A stretch of 13,402 nucleotides of DNA from Archaeoglobaceae archaeon (lineage in GTDB: Archaea; Halobacteriota; Archaeoglobi; Archaeoglobales; Archaeoglobaceae): contig JAMOMT010000068.1 in the NCBI GenBank assembly GCA_027066965.1, forward strand, positions 1 to 13,402, given 5' to 3'. Below the pieces are notes generated by a model. That model worked only from the letters and a program-made list of their open reading frames with translations. It was not told where the DNA came from and searched no databases. A program made the position numbers and the translations under genes. Below are positions 7,392 to 13,009 of the stretch, piece by piece (the stretch's first letter is position 1; each line of letters starts with the position of its first letter).

Positions 7392-7796
7392 CTACTCGCC
7401 TCCTCCCTCGCCCTCCTCCTTCTTGAAGTACTCCTCAAGCGGAATCTTACCGTGAGTGACGACCTTCATGTTTATCTGGACGATGTCTCTACTGATTACC
7501 CTGCCCCTTACGTGCTTTCTTCTTCTCATTCCCTTCTCTGTTGGATTGAAGCCGACTCCTCCGGAGAGAAGGATCTTCTTCCTTCCGCTCCCCGGTATGT
7601 CTGGCCTCATTGGAAATCCGTCTCTGTCACTTCCTCCGGTAATCTGAAGCTCGTAGTCTGGAGGCAGCTCCACGAGCGTTCCGTTTATTACATCTCCTAT
7701 CTGTTTTCCTATGAGCTTGTTCGCATTCGCACCGCTCACGATAGTCTGGTAAGCTTTCCCCGTTTTCGGATCGGATATGACGACCTTGAACTCCAT
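7392..7796 (-). CDS. rps6e: 30S ribosomal protein S6e
   Basis: The 134-residue protein has the archaeal/eukaryotic S6e signature: MEFKVVISDPKTGKAYQ at the N terminus, IGKQIGDVINGTLVELP near 29-45, TGGSDRDGFPMRPDIPG near 53-69, and the basic MRRRKHVRGR near 89-98 that contacts rRNA. It is a component of the small ribosomal subunit. The acidic tail rich in E and G is a lineage extension. The start is fixed by a perfect GAGGTGAT ribosome binding site (7807-7800) 3 nt before the ATG. A TATA box at 7841-7848 predicts a short leader. The downstream methyltransferase appears to share the transcript, which is an unusual partner for S6e. Confidence 0.95.
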   Translation of the reverse strand: MEFKVVISDPKTGKAYQTIVSGANANKLIGKQIGDVINGTLVELPPDYELQITGGSDRDGFPMRPDIPGSGRKKILLSGGVGFNPTEKGMRRRKHVRGRVISRDIVQINMKVVTHGKIPLEEYFKKEEGEGGGE

Positions 7797-7799
7797 AAC

Positions 7800-7848
7800 A
7801 TCACCTCTCGAACACTGATGGCCCTTCAGCTGTTTCAGGGTTTATAAA
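7800..7848 (-). promoter_or_regulatory. promoter and ribosome binding site of rps6e
   Basis: TTTATAAA (7848-7841) is a strong archaeal TATA box. Initiation is expected near 7819, giving a leader of about 22 nt that contains GAGGTGAT (7807-7800), a near-perfect complement of the 16S 3' end. Unlike several other genes in the window, this one is leadered. Confidence 0.65.
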
Positions 7849-7934
7849 TCTGATTGTGTCTTTGCGGCGTTTAACGGATGCTGAAATAGTATTATGAAAC
7901 TTTTGTGTTACAGTGTTTGCAGCGAAGTAAAACA

Positions 7935-7976
7935 GCAGAAAGGAGAAATCGATAAAATGGAGAAAATAGGAAAGAA
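7935..7976 (-). terminator. pyrimidine-rich termination region after dsrC
   Basis: Past the dsrC stop the minus strand is rich in short T runs (TTCTTTCC, ATTTTCTCC, ATTTTATC, TTTCTCC). No gene is visible between here and the rps6e promoter. Termination is inferred from composition and position. Confidence 0.35.
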
Positions 7977-8327
7977 TTAGACACATCCAGTTGGCTTCGG
8001 AAGTCCGGCAATTCTACAAGCGTCCTTAGCCGGACCCTGTGGGAAGAGCTGATAAATGTACTCGAGCGTGCCCTTCTCCTTACCAAGCGTCTTCTTCATG
8101 TGTTTGACAATCATTCTTATGGGTGGAGCTACACCGTACTTGAGGAAGTAGTCTCTGATGTACCTGATGAGGACCCAGTGATCCTCTGTCAGTTCAATCG
8201 GCTGCGGGCTAAACCTTGTGTCCTTGGCAAGAGCCTCGGCCACTTCCTCATCCCATTCTTCCCAGTCCTGCAAGAACCCGTCCTCATCGAGGGTCAGTTT
8301 CTTCCCCTTTACTTCCAATTCCGGCAT
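7977..8327 (-). CDS. dsrC: DsrC, sulfur-carrier protein of dissimilatory sulfite reduction
   Basis: DsrC accepts sulfur from sulfite at the DsrAB active site and forms a trisulfide between two conserved cysteines, which the membrane complex DsrMKJOP then reduces. Here both cysteines are present in the mobile C-terminal arm, Cys104 and the penultimate Cys115, within CRIAGLPKPTGCV. This separates true DsrC from TusE, which lacks the first cysteine. The 116-residue length and the motifs DEDGFLQDWEEWDEEVAE, HWVLIRYIRDYF and LFPQGPAKDACRIAG are typical. The gene stands alone, away from dsrAB, as is common for dsrC. A GAGGTGAT ribosome binding site (8340-8333) sits 5 nt before the ATG. The protein implies a sulfate-, sulfite- or thiosulfate-reducing lifestyle, or descent from one. 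Confidence 0.95.
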   Translation of the reverse strand: MPELEVKGKKLTLDEDGFLQDWEEWDEEVAEALAKDTRFSPQPIELTEDHWVLIRYIRDYFLKYGVAPPIRMIVKHMKKTLGKEKGTLEYIYQLFPQGPAKDACRIAGLPKPTGCV

Positions 8328-8332
8328 TCCAT

Positions 8333-8375
8333 ATCACCTCTTTTATTTGCCTTAAACTTTCCGCATAAATAATTT
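8333..8375 (-). promoter_or_regulatory. promoter and ribosome binding site of dsrC
   Basis: The minus strand reads AAATTATTTATGCGG (8375-8361), a TATA-like element centred near 8368. Initiation would fall near 8342, giving a very short leader that still contains the GAGGTGAT site. The gene is highly expressed in sulfate reducers, and the strong ribosome binding site fits that. Confidence 0.5.
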
Positions 8376-8409
8376 ACGGTATATTGGTCGTTTTGAAGCT
8401 TTTTCCGGT

Positions 8410-8427
8410 GAAAAATGGTCATTTTTC
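8410..8427. repeat. 18-bp palindrome GAAAAATG-gt-CATTTTTC upstream of dsrC
   Basis: Two perfect 8-bp arms are separated by two bases. The centre lies about 50 bp upstream of the dsrC TATA box and 8 bp beyond the end of a small leftward open frame. It could be an activator or repressor site for dsrC, or a hairpin ending a transcript from upstream. On the plus strand it is followed by TTTTTT at 8431-8436. Confidence 0.5.
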
Positions 8428-8434
8428 CAATTTT

Positions 8435-8536
8435 TTAAACGTAAATATTTCTTAACATCCCGCGTTCTCTTTTTCTTACCAGCATTTCGGTCTTTCGCTT
8501 CTCCAGCCCTGTTAGTTTCTTTATCAACCTCATCAT
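8435..8536 (-). CDS. possible 33-residue basic small protein
   Basis: A leftward frame begins with two ATG codons (8536 and 8533) and encodes 33 residues starting M-M-R-L-I-K-K-L-T-G-L-E-K-R-K. About a third of the residues are Lys or Arg, and the chain looks like one amphipathic helix. AAAGGTG lies about 7 nt before the first ATG, a plausible ribosome binding site. It sits upstream of dsrC on the same strand. I recognise no family, and no clear TATA box stands at the right distance. It may be chance; homologs conserved at this locus would be needed to accept it. Confidence 0.25.
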   Translation of the reverse strand: MMRLIKKLTGLEKRKTEMLVRKRERGMLRNIYV

Positions 8537-8645
8537 GTCCTCGCACCTTTAAGGATTAATCGTTAGCTTTGGCTTTGCTTTGATTGTGATCTGATGAAAT
8601 AGGTTGGGATCTGAACAGTCTATGGTTGGGTGACGTGGCATAAAG

Positions 8646-8684
8646 TCTGGCATGGGTCGGCTATGAAAACAGCGAAATGCCAGA
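8646..8684. repeat. 8-bp inverted repeat TCTGGCAT...ATGCCAGA upstream of hisD
   Basis: The arms are perfect (8646-8653 and 8677-8684) around 23 nt that contain a 3-bp GCT/AGC inner stem. The repeat ends about 20 bp before the hisD TATA box. It could be a two-site operator or the stem of a small RNA. The rest of 8540-8700 shows no gene that I can support. Confidence 0.45.
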
Positions 8685-8703
8685 TGGATAGACGGGTAGA
8701 AAG

Positions 8704-8735
8704 GGTTATAATTTGCCCCTCAGGCAGTTGAGCCT
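8704..8735 (+). promoter_or_regulatory. promoter of hisD-aspS
   Basis: GGTTATAATTT (8704-8714) is centred about 27 nt before the ATG at 8736, so the mRNA is expected to be leaderless. A short inverted repeat AGGC-agttga-GCCT (8722-8735) lies between the TATA box and the start, a usual place for an archaeal repressor to block polymerase. The TATA box is convincing; the operator is a suggestion. Confidence 0.55.
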
Positions 8736-9968
8736 ATGGGAATTGTTTCGCCCGAAGAAGTTCTCAAGATAAATAGAAAACGCTCCCTTGACGAGTTCGT
8801 CGAGAAAGTCAGGCCTGTTGTTGACGCCGTTAGAGAAAGGGGAGATTCCGCTCTAATAGAGTTCACCGAGAAGTTTGACGGCGTTAAACTAGATGCTATA
8901 GGAGTTGACAGAGAGGAAGTTGATAGGGCTTACGAGCTCGTTAGCGATGAAATCATAGACGCTCTCGAAGTTGCAAGGGAGAATATAGAGAAGTTCCACT
9001 CTCTGACCTCTCCTCAGGAGACCTTTATAGACTTTGATTACGCCGTCTTGGGGAAGAGGTACGTGCCTTTAGAGAGTGCCGGGCTCTATGTTCCTGGAGG
9101 TAGGGCAAGCTACCCTTCCACAGCTCTTATGGCTGGTATTCCTGCGAAGATTGCCGGGGTTGAGAGGGTTATCGTTTGCACACCCCCCGCAAAGGACGGC
9201 AGTGTGAACCCCCTAACTCTTGTGGCTTGTGATATGGCTGGAGTTGACGAGATATACAGGGTTGGGGGTGCTCAAGCAATAGCTGCGATGGCCTACGGAA
9301 CTGAAACGATAGAGCCCGTGCTCAAGATTGCTGGGCCAGGAAACGCCTACGTTACAGCTGCAAAGATTCTTGTTTCAAAGGATGTCGCAATAGACATGCC
9401 TGCAGGCCCCTCTGAGATACTGGTTATAGCGGACGAGACGGCTGATAGCGAGATAGTGGCGATGGACTGCGTTGCTCAGCTCGAGCACGATCCACTGGCT
9501 GTTGCGGTTGTTCTAACTACTTCAGAGAAGTTAGCTGAGAAAGTCCTCGAAATAGTGGAGAGAACAATAGACAACGAGAACTTTTACATAGCTGTAGTAT
9601 CCTCTATAGATGAGGCGATAGAGATTTCGAACGCTTTTGCTCCAGAACACCTTGAGCTCGTGTTCGATGGGGCTGAGAAAGCTATAAGCAAAATAAAGAA
9701 TGCTGGTAGCGTTTTCGTTGGTGAGATGAGTGGGGTTGCTTTCGGAGACTACGCTTCTGGTACGAATCACATACTGCCTACTTCGGGCTACGCAAAGATG
9801 TACTCCGGCTTGAGCGTCGAGACTTTCGTTAAGTCTATAACTTTCCAGCAGCTCAGGGAGGAGGGAGTGAGGAGAATGGGGGAGAGTGTTATAAGGCTGG
9901 CTGAGGCTGAAGGTCTTAAGTTTCACGCTCAGTCCGTGAAAAAGAGGCTTGAAAAGCTTGAGCGTTGA
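8736..9968 (+). CDS. hisD: histidinol dehydrogenase
   Basis: This enzyme oxidises L-histidinol to L-histidine with two NAD+, the last step of histidine synthesis. The 410 residues cover the family core. The zinc ligands can be matched to those of E. coli HisD: Gln248 and His251 in AQLEHDP, Asp338 in GDYASGTNHILPT, and His397 in FHAQSV. The catalytic Glu304-His305 pair lies in AFAPEHLEL. Other signatures are YVPGGRASYPST, GGAQAIAAMAYGT, GPGNAYV and MPAGPSEILV. It is slightly shorter than bacterial HisD, mostly at the N terminus, and looks complete and active. It leads an operon with aspS, 19 nt downstream; no other his gene is present here, so the pathway is dispersed. Confidence 0.96.
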   Translation: MGIVSPEEVLKINRKRSLDEFVEKVRPVVDAVRERGDSALIEFTEKFDGVKLDAIGVDREEVDRAYELVSDEIIDALEVARENIEKFHSLTSPQETFIDFDYAVLGKRYVPLESAGLYVPGGRASYPSTALMAGIPAKIAGVERVIVCTPPAKDGSVNPLTLVACDMAGVDEIYRVGGAQAIAAMAYGTETIEPVLKIAGPGNAYVTAAKILVSKDVAIDMPAGPSEILVIADETADSEIVAMDCVAQLEHDPLAVAVVLTTSEKLAEKVLEIVERTIDNENFYIAVVSSIDEAIEISNAFAPEHLELVFDGAEKAISKIKNAGSVFVGEMSGVAFGDYASGTNHILPTSGYAKMYSGLSVETFVKSITFQQLREEGVRRMGESVIRLAEAEGLKFHAQSVKKRLEKLER

Positions 9969-9987
9969 TTGTGTGGAGGTCTGAGAA

Positions 9988-11331
9988 ATGTCTGGAACTG
10001 AAATGGGAGTTGAAACTGAGGCTGAAGTTGAGAAGGTGGAGAGGAAGCACACGGCCGAAATAGGAGAGGAAGATGTGGGAAAGAAAGTAAAGCTGTACGG
10101 CTGGGTGCACGAAGTTAGAGATCACGGTGGATTGGTTTTCGTAATTCTTAGGGACAGGGAAGGCTTCATTCAGGTCACTCTTCCAAAGAAAAAGGTGGAC
10201 CCCGAGTCCTTTAAGACTGCAAAGAAAGTTCACAGAGAGAGCGTCGTTGAAGTTGTAGGCGTCGTGAAGGCTGAACCCAAAGCTCCAGGAGGTTACGAGA
10301 TAATTCCCGAGAAGTTTGTTGTTCTGAACGAAGCTGACGCACCGTTGCCTCTTGACGTGGCAGAGAAGGTTCCTGCTGAGCTCGACACTCGCTTGGATCA
10401 TAGGTACCTCGACCTTAGGAAGCCGAAAGTCCAAGCTATATTCCGCATAAGGCACTGCATGCTACAGAGTGTCAGAGCTTTTCTCTGTGAGGAAGGCTTT
10501 ATAGAAGTAAACACACCCAAGATCGTTTCGACCGCAACTGAAGGAGGTACGGAGCTATTCCCGATAAGCTACTTCGAGAAGGAAGCATTTCTGAACCAAA
10601 GTCCCCAGCTCTACAAGCAGGTTCTTATGGCCTCAGGGCTTGAGAGAGTTTTTGAGATAGGCCCGATATTCAGGGCTGAGGAGCACAACACAGTCAGGCA
10701 TCTGAACGAGGCCGTTTCGATAGACATAGAGGCGAGCTTTCTTGACCACAAGGGGGTTATGGATGTGCTTGAGAGGCTTGTAAAGAGAGTTTATGAAGAT
10801 GTTAACGAGAAGTGTGAACGCTACTTAGAGTGGTTAAATCTCAAGCTCGAAGTTCCAGAAACACCCTTCGAGAGGATAAGCTACGACGAGGCTCTTGAAA
10901 TCGCGAACAGGAAGGGAGAGAGCATTCCGTGGGGGGAGGACATAAGCACTCCAGCTCTCAAACTGATAGCTGAGGAGATGCCAGAGCACTACTTCATCAT
11001 GGACTGGCCGACCAAGTCGAAACCTTTCTACGCGATGCCCTACGAAGACAGGCCAGAGATATGCAAGAGCTTTGACCTGATGAAAGGAGCTCTTGAGCTT
11101 GCGAGCGGAGCTCAGAGAATTCACCTCCACGACCTGCTGGTTAAGAGGATAGAGGAGTGTGGGATGAACCCTGAGAGCTTTGGATTTTACCTTGAAGCCT
11201 TCCGCTACGGTATGCCACCGCACGCTGGCTGGGGGCTTGGAGCCGACAGGTTGCTGATGTCCATGCTTGGGCTGAAGAACATAAGGGAGGGGGTTCTGTT
11301 TCCGAGAGACAGGAACAGACTGGTTCCCTGA
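9988..11331 (+). CDS. aspS: aspartyl-tRNA synthetase, archaeal type, probably nondiscriminating (AspRS/AspRS-ND)
   Basis: The enzyme charges tRNA-Asp with aspartate. An OB-fold anticodon-binding domain (about residues 22-115) precedes the class II catalytic core: IFRAEEHNTVRHLNE of motif 2 near 226-241 and GWGLGADRLLM of motif 3 near 414-424. It lacks the bacterial insertion domain, as in archaea. GGAGGT lies 7 nt before the ATG at 9988 and fixes this start, leaving an acidic N-terminal extension of about 15 residues. Aligned with the Thermococcus kodakarensis enzyme, the two anticodon-selectivity positions Trp26 and Lys85 correspond to His41 (GWVHEVRD) and Pro100 (PKAPGGYE). His and Pro there mark nondiscriminating AspRS, which also makes Asp-tRNA-Asn for amidation by an amidotransferase such as GatCAB. 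Second gene of the hisD operon. Confidence 0.95.
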   Translation: MSGTEMGVETEAEVEKVERKHTAEIGEEDVGKKVKLYGWVHEVRDHGGLVFVILRDREGFIQVTLPKKKVDPESFKTAKKVHRESVVEVVGVVKAEPKAPGGYEIIPEKFVVLNEADAPLPLDVAEKVPAELDTRLDHRYLDLRKPKVQAIFRIRHCMLQSVRAFLCEEGFIEVNTPKIVSTATEGGTELFPISYFEKEAFLNQSPQLYKQVLMASGLERVFEIGPIFRAEEHNTVRHLNEAVSIDIEASFLDHKGVMDVLERLVKRVYEDVNEKCERYLEWLNLKLEVPETPFERISYDEALEIANRKGESIPWGEDISTPALKLIAEEMPEHYFIMDWPTKSKPFYAMPYEDRPEICKSFDLMKGALELASGAQRIHLHDLLVKRIEECGMNPESFGFYLEAFRYGMPPHAGWGLGADRLLMSMLGLKNIREGVLFPRDRNRLVP

Positions 11332-11360
11332 TTTTTAAATTTTGAAATTTTTAAATCAGT
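11332..11360 (+). terminator. T-tract terminator after aspS
   Basis: Right after the TGA the plus strand has TTTTT, TTTT and TTTTT tracts, within a direct repeat of ATTTTTAAAT. An 8-bp tandem TAAATCAG follows at 11352-11367. The block separates two convergent operons and can serve both strands. Confidence 0.5.
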
Positions 11361-11377
11361 AAATCAGTTTAATACTG

Positions 11378-11974
11378 CTAAAGTAAACACTCAAACTCTA
11401 AAATCCTCCTCGCCCACTTTAGCTTCCTCAGCTTCAGTTCATTCTCAGCTTTGCTGAAGTTGAAGTTCAGGAGCTTTACTTCTTTTGCGAAGCTCTTGGC
11501 TATCATCGCAGCTCTATCTCCATCTGTGAAACCGCACGGGTTCACGATTTCTCCGAATGGCATATACTGCGTTGTTCCGATTATACTGCCTAAACTTGGA
11601 ACCCACTTTCTCACGAGCTCGACGTTATCCCCATGAGCGTGGACGACAAGTATGGCCTCGTCCGCAGCCCTGCACACGGCCTCAAACCCCTCATCTAGGT
11701 CGGTAACGTGAATGTCGACATCTAATTCATTACACCTCAGAATAGCCTTCCCCGCTGTTACAACGACTCCATCTCTAGGAACTTTCAGATCGTTTTCGGG
11801 AGCATTTCCTACCACGTAGGCAGTTTTTCCTTCAAACTTCCTGAGAACATCGAACTTCTTGAGTTCAGCCACTTCAGCAAGAACCCTTGCACTCTCCGCA
11901 TCCTCCGCAACGCTGTACCCGAACTCATCCACTATCGGGAAGTAGAACCTGAGAAACCAGTCCTCTAGCTTCAT
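11378..11974 (-). CDS. mptE: 6-hydroxymethyl-7,8-dihydropterin diphosphokinase (archaeal MptE type)
   Basis: MptE transfers pyrophosphate from ATP to 6-hydroxymethyl-7,8-dihydropterin, a step towards the C1 carrier tetrahydromethanopterin. It belongs to the DUF115 fold, unrelated to bacterial FolK. The 198-residue protein shows the expected signatures: AYVVGNAPE (52-60), a VTDLDE acidic metal site (90-95), VVHAHGDN (110-117) and NPCGFTDGDRAA (145-156). The start lies two bases after the DUF445 stop (TAA-cc-ATG) and lacks its own ribosome binding site, so translational coupling to the upstream gene is likely. It fits an organism that uses methanopterin for the acetyl-CoA pathway, such as Archaeoglobales or methanogens. 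Confidence 0.88.
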   Translation of the reverse strand: MKLEDWFLRFYFPIVDEFGYSVAEDAESARVLAEVAELKKFDVLRKFEGKTAYVVGNAPENDLKVPRDGVVVTAGKAILRCNELDVDIHVTDLDEGFEAVCRAADEAILVVHAHGDNVELVRKWVPSLGSIIGTTQYMPFGEIVNPCGFTDGDRAAMIAKSFAKEVKLLNFNFSKAENELKLRKLKWARRILEFECLL

Positions 11975-11976
11975 GG

Positions 11977-12582
11977 TTAGTGTATCAGGGTGTACATGAC
12001 TATCGACTGAGCAATGCCTATCAGAAATCCAAGCACAGCCCCAGAAATTTCGATGAACCTCAGTTCTTTACTTGCAAATTTCTTAAAGAGCTTTTCTATT
12101 TCCTCCTCGCTTATCTCCTCTGCCTTCCTTATCACGAACTCTCTAAGGTCTATGTTGTTCGCTATGTTTTTCACGATCGCATCCTTTACAGTGTCCTGCA
12201 GGATAGAGGATACCGCCTCGGACAAGGGAGCGAGAAACCTTCCCAAAATCCCGGACTTCTCTGTCAACTCCTTAACGTTGGATAGGGGTGGTCTACTGAA
12301 CAGCTCGTTTACTCTTGCAGCTATTTCGTTCTCCCGTATGGTTCTGTTGAGAGCGTCACCTATTACGAACTCGAAGTCCTCCTTAGTGAGAATGTCTGAG
12401 AGTGTGTCGAGAAACTTCTCTGTCAACTCCCTACTCCTCGCTGGAATCAGTCCCTGAATTTTAAATCCGAAGATGTTTATTGGCTTTCTCGGGTGAAAGA
12501 GTAGTTCCACGGCTATCACGTTCGTTATGTACCCAATTGCAGCTCCGAGCAGTGGAGGTATCACGAAGACGAGGTAATTCAT
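11977..12582 (-). CDS. DUF445 family membrane protein
   Basis: The 201-residue protein has a hydrophobic segment at each end (about residues 3-26 and 178-199) and a charged, helical middle that is cytoplasmic or wraps the membrane. The N-terminal PPLLGAAIGYITNVIAVELLF followed by HPRKP and IPARSRELTEKF is the hallmark of DUF445 proteins (YheB/YtxB-like), whose function is unknown. It is shorter than many bacterial members, with a single copy of the repeat-like middle region. TATATTTTTAA is centred about 26 nt upstream, so the transcript is leaderless. It is the first gene of a two-gene operon with mptE, but nothing links it to pterin chemistry other than position. Confidence 0.82.
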   Translation of the reverse strand: MNYLVFVIPPLLGAAIGYITNVIAVELLFHPRKPINIFGFKIQGLIPARSRELTEKFLDTLSDILTKEDFEFVIGDALNRTIRENEIAARVNELFSRPPLSNVKELTEKSGILGRFLAPLSEAVSSILQDTVKDAIVKNIANNIDLREFVIRKAEEISEEEIEKLFKKFASKELRFIEISGAVLGFLIGIAQSIVMYTLIH

Positions 12583-12601
12583 GCTCTAGCATCTTCCCCG
12601 C

Positions 12602-12614
12602 ATTAAAAATATAG
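12602..12614 (-). promoter_or_regulatory. TATA box of the DUF445-mptE operon
   Basis: The minus strand reads CTATATTTTTAATG, centred about 26 nt before the ATG at 12582. No ribosome binding site is visible before that ATG, consistent with a leaderless mRNA. It is divergent from the RNA gene promoter 30 bp away. Confidence 0.55.
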
Positions 12615-12637
12615 TTAATCTGTCCAGCTGGCGAACT

Positions 12638-12646
12638 CTATATATT
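12638..12646 (+). promoter_or_regulatory. TATA box of the H/ACA RNA gene
   Basis: CTATATATT is a consensus-like archaeal TATA box. Its centre is about 25-28 nt before 12667-12670, exactly where the first stem of the structured RNA begins (G12671). Confidence 0.7.
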
Positions 12647-12666
12647 CAGCTTAATCAAATTCTTCA

Positions 12667-12900
12667 AAGAGCCCCGTGCGGGGAGGGTGCGGAGAGAGCT
12701 CAGCTCGCTGTGATGTAACCCGCAAGCGCGGGGCAAAAGCCGTGCCGTATAGGTCCCCTGGTGAGATGAGCCGTGGCTTTCTATGACCCCGGGGCAACCC
12801 GGGCACGGTACAGCCTTAACACTTTGAAACCCGGCAAGGGTCAGCCGCTCTAAGTCTGCGTGAGCAGTCGATGAAGGGCGGTGTTAGCTTGCCGGGTATA
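12667..12900 (+). ncRNA. three-hairpin box H/ACA guide RNA
   Basis: H/ACA RNAs direct Cbf5, Nop10, Gar1 and L7Ae to pseudouridylate rRNA. Three hairpins can be drawn by hand. Hairpin 1: GCCCCGUGC (12671-12679) pairs with GCGCGGGGC (12726-12734), then AAA. Hairpin 2: GCCGUGCC (12739-12746) with GGCACGGU (12802-12809), then ACA. Hairpin 3: ACCCGGCAAG (12829-12838) with CUUGCCGGGU (12888-12897), then AUA. Each stem is 8-10 bp and meets an ANA box with no gap. Hairpin 3 has an upper stem GCCGCUC/GGGCGGU, a kink-turn-like GAUGAA and a GUGA tetraloop capping CUGC/GCAG. Its pocket strands are GGUCA and GUUAG. Hairpin 2 carries GAUGA and UAUGA for a kink-turn. The region has high G+C, stands in an A/T-rich spacer and has its own TATA box. 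No SRP or RNase P core motifs were found. A. fulgidus is known to have a three-hairpin H/ACA RNA, so homology is likely. Confidence 0.82.
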
Positions 12901-12951
12901 TTGTACTAATTAAAAACCCGAAATCAAAAATCGTGACAGACAAAGACAAGC

Positions 12952-12958
12952 TTTTATA
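12952..12958 (+). promoter_or_regulatory. TATA box of the LeuA/CimA-family gene
   Basis: TTTTATA lies about 55 nt before the start codon, predicting initiation near 12981 and a leader of about 28 nt. That leader contains AAGGTG (12997-13002), 7 nt before the ATG at 13010. The promoter is separate from the RNA gene, which ends some 50 bp upstream. Confidence 0.5.
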
Positions 12959-13009
12959 CCCTGCATTGGAGCATGCACAGAAAGGTGAGTGTGGATAAGG
13001 TGTATGGAT

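Noticed and set aside
7801..8086. 61- and 64-codon leftward frames between rps6e and dsrC
   Set aside because: They overlap the rps6e promoter and the dsrC 3' end, have no ribosome binding site and look like noise in an A/T-rich spacer.
8591..8650. Box C/D guide RNA (CTGATGA at 8591, CTGA at 8611)
   Set aside because: A C-like and a D'-like box are 13 nt apart, but no convincing C' and final D box follow, and the C box has C at its purine position.
12667..12900. SRP (7S) RNA or RNase P RNA
   Set aside because: A UGUAAC and a GAGCAG resemble pieces of SRP RNA, but the Alu-domain pairing, the GGAA-capped helix 8 and a long closing 5'-3' helix are missing. RNase P core motifs (GGAAAGUCC-like, ACAGAAA) are absent. 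The ANA boxes and separate hairpins fit H/ACA better.
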